Positions 1-5,557 of a stretch of DNA of 22,328 bases are shown one piece after another. Below the pieces are notes generated by a model. That model did not search any database. It was given only the letters and a program-made list of their open reading frames with translations, and had not been told where the DNA came from. The stretch is from Chlamydiota bacterium (GTDB lineage: Bacteria; Chlamydiota; Chlamydiia; Chlamydiales; JAJFMI01), in NCBI GenBank assembly GCA_021772235.1, contig JAJFMI010000138.1, forward strand, positions 1 to 22,328, written 5' to 3'. Each line of letters begins with the position of its first letter. Position 1 is the stretch's first letter. Both the position numbers and the translations under genes were made by a program.

Positions 1-308
1 AGAGGAAAGAATTTTGCTCCAAGAGTTTCATTTGTCGGAGACAAATTCTCTCTTTCCACAACACCTTCAAAGACATGTGTCTGTTTTGCGAGGCGGTTTT
101 TGGGGGAGTATTCGCCCACCTTACGAACAATTTTCACATCAACACCCGTCTCTTCTAAAGCTTCTCGCAAAGCGGCTTTTTCAGGAGTTTCACCAGGATC
201 AATCCCGCCGCCAGGGGGAACGTAGACAGGAATATCGCGACGGCGCACAAGAAGAACCTGATCACGCTTTTCATTAAAAAGGATGGCAATCGCCGCTTCC
301 TTTTTCAT
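1..308 (-). CDS. Nudix hydrolase, C-terminus cut by window edge
   Basis: Reading the minus strand from the ATG at 308-306 gives 102 codons without a stop, running off the left edge. The protein starts MKKEAAIAILFNEKRDQVLL and has a full Nudix box: GGGIDPGETPEKAALREALE followed by ETGVD, at about residues 33-57. This fits the family signature Gx5Ex7REUxEExGU, whose glutamates bind the metal used to hydrolyse nucleoside-diphosphate-linked substrates. The substrate cannot be told from the box. No Shine-Dalgarno sequence precedes the start; a possible -10 (TATACA, at 323-318) lies 9 nt upstream. It is divergent from the lipoprotein gene, with only 8 bp between the two putative start codons, so the two promoters must overlap the opposing coding starts. 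Confidence 0.9.
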   Translation of the reverse strand, partial: MKKEAAIAILFNEKRDQVLLVRRRDIPVYVPPGGGIDPGETPEKAALREALEETGVDVKIVRKVGEYSPKNRLAKQTHVFEGVVERENLSPTNETLGAKFFP

Positions 309-316
309 AGCGTTCG

Positions 317-745
317 ATGTATATTGGTGAGGTGTTACGGTATCTTTTTCCACTTATTTTTTTAGTTAGTTGCGCTCCTTACGCAGTAAATGTAAAACGT
401 CTCTCTTATGGACGGGGGAGTTTAGCTAGCTCATGGGTTGAGAGTCCTGATCCCGACCAAGAAAATCCGCCCAAAGGACAAAAACTCTTTATTACTTACC
501 GCATTCCACCGGGAGTTGGTCGCCAACCACCCATCTTAGCACTCCACATGATTTTTCGAAATTACACACGAGAAACCATTACCTACCCGATCCATCAGCA
601 GGCAGGAAATGTCCTTTACGAACTCATGAATGAGAAGTTTAAGGAGACAGGAGGCTTTTTAACTTACAAGGCGGAGCTCGTTGATAAAGAGGGGAAAGTG
701 TTAGCTGATTGGCGTCAGCAGATGTGGGTGGAACTCATTCAATAA
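317..745 (+). CDS. putative lipoprotein
   Basis: The 142-aa product opens with a hydrophobic segment LRYLFPLIFLVSC whose end is a lipobox-like VSC, so the mature protein would be lipid-anchored at Cys19. The remainder is soluble-looking, with no motif I recognise. The start is uncertain: ATG 317 places an acidic residue in the signal peptide's n-region (MYIGEV), whereas GTG at 332 would give a cleaner signal MLRYLFPLIFLVSC. Neither has a good ribosome binding site. The last 45 nt overlap the last 45 nt of the convergent DAHP synthase. From memory, C. trachomatis has a lipoprotein gene (CT734) beside an alanine/glycine permease gene (CT735), the same pair of gene types as here, but I cannot confirm homology. 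Function unknown. Confidence 0.75.
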   Translation: MYIGEVLRYLFPLIFLVSCAPYAVNVKRLSYGRGSLASSWVESPDPDQENPPKGQKLFITYRIPPGVGRQPPILALHMIFRNYTRETITYPIHQQAGNVLYELMNEKFKETGGFLTYKAELVDKEGKVLADWRQQMWVELIQ

Positions 746-1669
746 AATCTTTTCAGTCCTTTCCCAATCAATGCAGCTATCCGTAAGTGAAAGCCCTTCT
801 TTTAAATGGCTCTCGAGCATCACACCAAAGATATTTTCATTTCCTTCACGAATCTGTTTCATCACATGGGAAAAAACTTTAGGCTGTTTGGTATGATCTT
901 TGCCGCTATTGCCATGTGAACAATCAATGAGAAGGCGATAGGGCAGATTTTTTTGTTTTAGTAGGGAGGTAGCTTCTGCAACTGCATCAGCTTCGTAATT
1001 GGGACCGTGCCGTGAGCCGCGTAAAATCAGATGTGTGTCGGGATTTCCGGGGGAACTTTGCGCAGTTAATTTACCTGATCTATCAACGCCAAAAAAATGG
1101 TGAGGAGCTTTTGCAGCTATCATGGCATTGAGAGCGCAATCAAGAGAACCTTCCGTGCCATGTTTTATGCCAACAGGCATAGGAAGGGCAGAAGCGAGTT
1201 GTCTGTGGATTTGTGAGGTGCAGCTGCGCGAACCAATCACGCCCCATGAAATGAGATCTGAAAAATAAGAAGCAATGTTGGGATCAAGAAATTCTGCAGC
1301 GAGGGGAAGTCCAAGATTAGAGAGTTGCAAAAGCAGTTTACGCGTAGTAATTAAGCCTTTTTTTAAGTCGTGTGATCCATCATGATCGGGATCATAAACA
1401 AGACCTTTCCACCCAAGTGTCGTGCGCGGTTTTTCAAAATAAGCACGCATAATAATGAAGGCGCGATCTTGCAGCTGATCATGAAGTTTTTTTAAGCGTT
1501 TAGCATATTCAAAAACTTCACCTGTATTATGGAGAGAGCAGGGACCGACAACAATCGCAATTTTCTGTGATTTTCCGTGTAAGATAGAGCGGATTTCCTG
1601 ACGAAAAGAAGAAATTTGATCGGAAGAGTAGGAAGGGTAGCGCTGAAAAAGCTCTTCTGGTGACAACAT
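701..1669 (-). CDS. aroG: 3-deoxy-7-phosphoheptulonate (DAHP) synthase, AroF/G/H type
   Basis: This enzyme condenses phosphoenolpyruvate and erythrose-4-phosphate, the first step of the shikimate pathway, in the cytosol. The 322-aa sequence has the class I alpha hallmarks: GPCSLHN at residues 42-48 with the metal-ligand Cys44, MRAYFEKPRTTLGWKG, LAAEFLDP, GSRSCTSQIHRQLAS, KHGTEG and DCSHGNSGKDH. It is somewhat shorter than E. coli AroG (about 350 aa), with the reduction at the N-terminus, where the family carries residues for feedback inhibition; whether inhibition is retained cannot be judged. The C-terminus (CIDWERTEKILLNEFHPHLL) has the usual family form, so the 45-nt overlap with the convergent lipoprotein is genuine and not a read-through. 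No Shine-Dalgarno sequence is visible before ATG 1669. Confidence 0.93.
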   Translation of the reverse strand: MLSPEELFQRYPSYSSDQISSFRQEIRSILHGKSQKIAIVVGPCSLHNTGEVFEYAKRLKKLHDQLQDRAFIIMRAYFEKPRTTLGWKGLVYDPDHDGSHDLKKGLITTRKLLLQLSNLGLPLAAEFLDPNIASYFSDLISWGVIGSRSCTSQIHRQLASALPMPVGIKHGTEGSLDCALNAMIAAKAPHHFFGVDRSGKLTAQSSPGNPDTHLILRGSRHGPNYEADAVAEATSLLKQKNLPYRLLIDCSHGNSGKDHTKQPKVFSHVMKQIREGNENIFGVMLESHLKEGLSLTDSCIDWERTEKILLNEFHPHLLTPIS

Positions 1670-1718
1670 ATTTTAGCTAATAGATACCAGAAATAGCGGT
1701 TGTTGACAAATGATTTTG

Positions 1719-1727
1719 TGATATAAT
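1719..1727 (+). promoter_or_regulatory. extended -10 promoter of the AgcS-type permease gene
   Basis: TGATATAAT is a perfect -10 hexamer (1722-1727) with the TGN extension of major-sigma promoters. The -35 region at ideal spacing (TTGTTG, 1700-1705, 16-nt spacer) is only moderate, as is usual for extended -10 promoters. The hexamer ends 8 nt before the ATG at 1736, so transcription would start at or within a nucleotide or two of the start codon. Confidence 0.65.
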
Positions 1728-1735
1728 GGGCACTT

Positions 1736-3082
1736 ATGACTTGGGTCCAAACTCTGAATGAATGGATATGGGGACCTCCACTTGTAATTCTCCTTTTTGC
1801 AGTTGGTTGTTTGCTTACCTATCGCACACGTGGCGTACAATTTCGCTATCTCTATTACGCACATAAACTAGCGTTTACGCGCCATGATGATCATGCACAG
1901 GGCGATATCAGCCACTTTCAAGCATTGATGACAGCCCTCGCTGGAACAATTGGTATTGGCAGCATCGCAGGCGTGGCAACAGGAATTGTGATTGGCGGCT
2001 ATGGCGCGCTTTTTTGGATGTGGGTTGTTGGTATTATTGGCATGGCAACAAAATTTTCCGAAGCGCTCCTTGCTATCAAGTATCGTGTTGTCGATGAAGC
2101 TGGTGAAATGTGCGGTGGACCAATGGAGTATTTAGAGAGGGGAGCGGGAAAAAAAGTACTCGCTGTGCTCTTCGCCTTTTTTGCTGCGGTTGCTGCATTT
2201 GGTACAGGCAATATGGTGCAGGCAAATTCAGTCGCACTTGCCATGCAAGCTGTCAGCGGAATTGATCCCATTTGGATTGGGCTTGTATTAACTGGATTAG
2301 TTGGTTTTGCCCTTTTTGGCGGCATTAAAAGTATTGGCCGTGTTGCATCAATTTTGGTGCCAACTATGGCGATAATGTATATTTTAGGCGGTATCATTTT
2401 GCTGCTCATGAATTATAGCCAAATCCCTCACGCTTTTTACCTCATTTTCAAATACGCATTCACGCCACAAGCAGCCACAGGAGGTTTTGCGGGCGCTTCA
2501 GTGCTTTTAGCGATTCAGATGGGCGCATCGCGCAGTATATTTTCTAGCGAATCGGGCCTTGGAACATCACCAATTGCTGCCGCTGCCGCAAAAACCGATA
2601 CACCGGGCCGACAAGCGCTTGTTTCTATGTCGAGCGCATTTATCACAATCATTATTGTTTGCACGATTACAGGTCTTGCAATTGGTGTTAGCGGCGTTTT
2701 AGGTCAGCTTGGACCAGATGGAAATCCACTCAATGGTGCCGCTCTTGCACTTAAAGCATTCGACACACTTTTCCCCGGCGGTGGCATTTTTGTTACAATC
2801 GCACTTGTTGCATTTGCTTATTCGACCATTTTAGCGTGGGCCTATTATGGCGAAAAGTGCGTCGAATATCTTTTTGGTATTCGCGCTATAAAACCATTTC
2901 GCGTTCTCTATACTCTTGTTGTTTTGCCAGGATCGCTCTTTAGTTTGAATTTTGTTTGGGGCATGGCAAATATTATGAATGGCCTCATGATCCTACCCAA
3001 TCTCATTGGACTCTTGCTTTTATCAAAAATTGTTGCAAGAGAAACAAAAGTTTTTGACCTTCTCCATAAAAAGGAACTTTGA
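1736..3082 (+). CDS. sodium:alanine/glycine symporter, AgcS family
   Basis: The 448-aa protein is strongly hydrophobic throughout, with about ten or more membrane segments. It shows AgcS family features: an N-terminal LNEWIWGPPLVILLFAVGC segment, the glycine-rich core TIGIGSIAGVATGIVIGGYG, FSEALLAIKYR, GFALFGGIKSIGRVAS, SIFSSESGLGTSPIAAAAA and YGEKCVEYLFG. The family imports alanine or glycine with Na+ across the inner membrane, which suits an amino-acid-scavenging intracellular bacterium; the substrate is inferred. The start is fixed because an in-frame TAA lies four codons upstream and the N-terminus matches the family. The mRNA is predicted to be leaderless or nearly so. The next gene begins 14 nt after its stop and has its own -10-like sequence, so it may be both co-transcribed and independently started. 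Confidence 0.93.
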   Translation: MTWVQTLNEWIWGPPLVILLFAVGCLLTYRTRGVQFRYLYYAHKLAFTRHDDHAQGDISHFQALMTALAGTIGIGSIAGVATGIVIGGYGALFWMWVVGIIGMATKFSEALLAIKYRVVDEAGEMCGGPMEYLERGAGKKVLAVLFAFFAAVAAFGTGNMVQANSVALAMQAVSGIDPIWIGLVLTGLVGFALFGGIKSIGRVASILVPTMAIMYILGGIILLLMNYSQIPHAFYLIFKYAFTPQAATGGFAGASVLLAIQMGASRSIFSSESGLGTSPIAAAAAKTDTPGRQALVSMSSAFITIIIVCTITGLAIGVSGVLGQLGPDGNPLNGAALALKAFDTLFPGGGIFVTIALVAFAYSTILAWAYYGEKCVEYLFGIRAIKPFRVLYTLVVLPGSLFSLNFVWGMANIMNGLMILPNLIGLLLLSKIVARETKVFDLLHKKEL

Positions 3083-3088
3083 TATGAT
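3080..3088 (+). promoter_or_regulatory. candidate extended -10 before the HEVFGHG-protein gene
   Basis: TGATATGAT (hexamer 3083-3088) overlaps the stop codon of the symporter gene and ends exactly 8 nt before ATG 3097. This is the same geometry as the promoter at 1719-1727. No convincing -35 lies upstream, and no Shine-Dalgarno is at usable distance; AAGGA at 3071-3075 is 21 nt from the ATG. The assignment rests on similarity to the preceding promoter. Confidence 0.4.
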
Positions 3089-3096
3089 CTTTACAT

Positions 3097-4314
3097 ATGT
3101 TGAAGCGATTCATCTGTTTTTTATTATTTGCGACCCTCATTGCTGAGGAAGAAATTGTAGAACCACCGAAGTCTTTTCAAGCAATAGTGATCGATCCCGA
3201 TTTTTCTCCCTTTGCTGGCGGTTATGATATCCTATTTGCTCATCATCTCCTAACTTCGACAGAAGATTATTTTTTTCGCGATCAGGACCGTAGAGAAACA
3301 GGAAGCCCATGGTGGCGCGCTATTGAAATGTTTGCTATCTGGTATCCCATCGATATGCTTGCGAGCGTGACACAGCATGAAGTTTTTGGACACGGCTACC
3401 GCATGCGCGATGAAGGAGTAACTATTAAAGGGTATACTGTTTCACCTTGGGGCGGCGCCACACAGTTTGAACCAGATCCTTCTCTTTCGATAGGGGAATT
3501 TTTGGCTTTAGTTGTTGGGGGATTAGATGGAGAATTTATCTTGGCGCGTCTTGCCAAGATGAATTGGATCCGCACAGGAAAAATTGATGGGCGAATGAGC
3601 GCGCTTTACAACCAAGCGCAGCAGTCCCTTTTTTGGTACACCTCGATCACTTCTAAAGGGGAATTGGAGAGTCCTGAAAATGATGGCAACGATATTAAGA
3701 TCTACCTGGAATTTTACAACCTCTCCTATCCAGACGATAGACTTTCTATTAACGATCTCTCGACATGGGCTGCATTTAACTGGCTCGATCCGATGACATT
3801 TTACTCTTACTTTGCGCTTTTCTATTACATAGGTACAGGTCAATCATGGGAATTTCCTATGATCCCAATTACAGAAGGTGTTCGCTATCTTCCAAATGCC
3901 CGGATTGGATATGCGCCATATGGCCCAGAAGCTTACTGGGAGAGCTTTTTTTCAATTAACGACAATCCACTTTACTTCTATTTTAAAGGTGGCAAACGGA
4001 GTGCAGGTGCTGGTATCTCTTATAATCATGCTTTTGAAAATTCCTGGCTAACCGTGGGCGGGAATTTTGATGTGTGGAATCAGGGGAAGTTCATCACAAG
4101 CGCTACACTTAAAGATTTTGAAGAAGATCGCCCGCTTTTTCGCCCAGCCTTAGAGCAAAAGCAGTGGGGAATGGCAGCCTCAGTGACAGGAATAATTAAC
4201 ATAAAATCTTACGCTGGACTCTTTTTGGAGATTGGCGGCAAAACAAGTGGATACCTTCCCGGTTATTCCCTTGATAAAGATGTGACCGCAAGAATAGGAG
4301 TCGTGATCAAATGA
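3097..4314 (+). CDS. exported protein of unknown function with HEVFGHG motif
   Basis: The 405-aa product begins with a signal peptide (MLKRFICFLLFATLIAEE), so it is probably periplasmic or in the outer membrane. Residues 94-100 read HEVFGHG, an HExxxH arrangement that resembles a zinc metalloprotease motif but has one residue more than HExxH; the flanking residues (MLASVTQ before, YRMRDEG after) resemble an alpha helix. The second half is rich in alternating polar/aromatic stretches (FFSINDNPLYFYFKGGKRSA, YNHAFENSWLTVGGNFDVW), suggesting beta strands, possibly a barrel, but the final residues (GVVIK) lack the terminal phenylalanine typical of outer-membrane barrels. I do not recognise the family. 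The stop overlaps the ATG of the interrupted lipoprotein gene (ATGA), so both formed an operon before the insertion. Confidence 0.8.
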   Translation: MLKRFICFLLFATLIAEEEIVEPPKSFQAIVIDPDFSPFAGGYDILFAHHLLTSTEDYFFRDQDRRETGSPWWRAIEMFAIWYPIDMLASVTQHEVFGHGYRMRDEGVTIKGYTVSPWGGATQFEPDPSLSIGEFLALVVGGLDGEFILARLAKMNWIRTGKIDGRMSALYNQAQQSLFWYTSITSKGELESPENDGNDIKIYLEFYNLSYPDDRLSINDLSTWAAFNWLDPMTFYSYFALFYYIGTGQSWEFPMIPITEGVRYLPNARIGYAPYGPEAYWESFFSINDNPLYFYFKGGKRSAGAGISYNHAFENSWLTVGGNFDVWNQGKFITSATLKDFEEDRPLFRPALEQKQWGMAASVTGIINIKSYAGLFLEIGGKTSGYLPGYSLDKDVTARIGVVIK

Positions 4315-4896
4315 GAAAAACTTTACTTTTGCTATTAGTGTCTAGTCTACAAAGTTCTTCAAATAAATTGGTGATCTAAAAAAACAGCCACTAATTCTAA
4401 GTCGGGGCAAGCCCCCGCACCCCTTGAGCTTCATCTTGGCATGCTAAATCGTGTGCTCGGGCCAGGCCCGTGCAAAGCACTGATGCCTTGACCTGCGCTA
4501 CAATTTTTCACTGCCAATCTGAATCCATCGAGAGGATCTGGCGCTCATTTCCCATTCCGCTAAAGCTACATGGGTCCCTTTTTCGCGTCCCGCTCCTCGG
4601 CTGTTTATTTTTGTTTCTGGAGCACAAAGCTTTTTGCAACAAAAAAAAAGAGCAGAGTGAATTGTTGTAAAAGGTGCCCCACGGATTGTAGTGGAATGGG
4701 GAATGAATTCGTGAGCGCTCGATGGATTCGGCTTGGCTCTGCAAAATTGCGGCGCAGGAGGATGAACAACTTTGTAGACTAGACACTAGTTGGATTGACA
4801 AGTTGCGCAACTTATCGCGTAAAACCTCTTGAAAATCTCCCTCAAGAAAGTTTGAAAGAAGAGACTTCAGGTTTGTTGAAAGAAGTTTCTTTGTAA
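4311..4896 (+). pseudogene. small lipoprotein gene split by a palindromic element
   Basis: The 5' part (ATG 4311, overlapping the previous stop as ATGA) encodes MRKTLLLLL, and then the reading frame enters a repeat element at 4338. The 3' part resumes at 4787. Removing 4338-4786 and one copy of the flanking TA gives a continuous frame MRKTLLLLLVGLTSC followed by ATYRVKPLENLPQESLKEE and a short tail, ending at TAA 4894-4896: 44 aa with a classic signal peptide and a perfect lipobox (LTSC). That neither fragment alone makes a lipobox, yet the join does, is strong evidence for insertional disruption. The original function is unknown; the mature part would be a charged peptide of about 30 residues. 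The 5' fragment alone gives only a short hydrophobic peptide. Confidence 0.85.
4338..4786 (+). mobile_element. 449-bp palindromic MITE-like element, TA target
   Basis: The termini are inverted repeats: GTGTCTAGTCTACAAAGTT at 4338 and its reverse complement ending at 4786, extending to 22 of 23 matching positions. Each end abuts a TA dinucleotide (4336-4337 and 4787-4788), the duplication expected for Tc1/mariner or IS630-type transposition. The interior from about 4494 to 4756 is a long imperfect palindrome: TGCGCTACAATTTT pairs with AAAATTGCGGCGCA, GAATCCATCGAG with CTCGATGGATTC, and CCCATTCC with GGAATGGG. The centre is near 4620. An asymmetric block of roughly 130 bp (about 4361-4493) sits in the left arm only and carries two GC-rich hairpins (CGGGGCAAGCCCCCG, CGGGCCAGGCCCG). 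No transposase is encoded; short frames here are palindrome shadows. It is inserted in a lipoprotein gene. Confidence 0.85.
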
Positions 4897-4901
4897 AGCG
4901 C

Positions 4902-4929
4902 TTGACAAAACCTGGGAGATAGTTAGAAT
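4902..4929 (+). promoter_or_regulatory. sigma-70-type promoter of lipoprotein gene 4970-5557
   Basis: A perfect -35 TTGACA (4902-4907) is followed, after a 16-nt spacer, by the -10 hexamer TAGAAT (4924-4929). Initiation would fall near 4936, giving a leader of about 34 nt that contains the Shine-Dalgarno GAGG at 4958-4961, 8 nt before GTG 4970. It begins 5 nt after the stop of the interrupted lipoprotein gene and lies outside the inserted element. This is the best canonical promoter in the window. Confidence 0.8.
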
Positions 4930-4969
4930 ACAGTTTCTTATATCGGTAATAAACTACGAGGTACCTAAG

Positions 4970-5557
4970 GTGAAATTTTTGAAAAGAATTGATGTATTAA
5001 TCATATGTATAGGAACGCTTCTTTCAAGCTGCGCTTCCTACCGCGCAACAGACTTGAGCGCGCTAGATCCAGTCTTTGTAAAAGAGTGTGAAAATGCCGA
5101 AGGTCTTCAGATTGGCTGTAAAGAGTTTGGCGATCGTGACTGCGATACCTATCTTGATCGTGATGTGAGAAGAAAAGGCTATCATGCTGTGCAGCTCACT
5201 TTCCAAAATTCCTCAGATAAATGCTATAAGTTTTCATCAGATAATTTGAGCATTCCTTGCGCAAAAGTAGATGAGGTAGCTGGAATGGTGCACACGTCAA
5301 CTTTAGGACGCATGCTGCTTTTTGCACCGCTTGTGCTGCCAGCAATTGTTGATGGAGTACTTTCGTCTAATGCAAACACGCGTTTAGATGATGACTTTGC
5401 AAGAAAATCACAGGGCAGCTTCACAATTGAGCCGCACTCATTTAAGAAAACGGTTGTCTTCATTCCACACGATCGCTACGAATCGAGTTTTGATCTCATT
5501 TTAGAAGAGCAGCCAACAGGTGAGTTTAAAAGAGTTCGTCTAAGACCGACGAGATAA
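4970..5557 (+). CDS. putative lipoprotein
   Basis: The 195-aa product has a positively charged n-region and hydrophobic core (MKFLKRIDVLIICIGTLLSS) ending in a lipobox LSSC, so it should be lipidated at Cys21. The mature part has six further cysteines in its first ~80 residues, among them ECE, GCK, DCDT, KCYK and PCAK, so disulfides are possible in the periplasm. A second hydrophobic stretch, LGRMLLFAPLVLPAIVDGVL (about residues 106-125), could be a membrane segment. I do not recognise the family. GTG 4970 is preferred because GAGG (4958-4961) is well placed and the signal peptide begins directly. The last 18 nt overlap the end of convergent valS. Confidence 0.85.
   Translation: MKFLKRIDVLIICIGTLLSSCASYRATDLSALDPVFVKECENAEGLQIGCKEFGDRDCDTYLDRDVRRKGYHAVQLTFQNSSDKCYKFSSDNLSIPCAKVDEVAGMVHTSTLGRMLLFAPLVLPAIVDGVLSSNANTRLDDDFARKSQGSFTIEPHSFKKTVVFIPHDRYESSFDLILEEQPTGEFKRVRLRPTR

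Noticed and set aside
1703..1708. Perfect TTGACA as the -35 of the symporter gene.
   Set aside because: Its spacing to TATAAT is only 13 nt, too short for the usual 16-18; the extended -10 is sufficient.
1673..1864. Short minus-strand frame upstream of the DAHP synthase gene.
   Set aside because: It overlaps the well-supported symporter start and its promoter, and shows no protein-like features.
4470..4810. Several overlapping short frames on both strands inside the 449-bp element, with similar residues (e.g. GMGNE on both strands).
   Set aside because: They arise because the DNA is palindromic; they have no ribosome binding sites or family resemblance.
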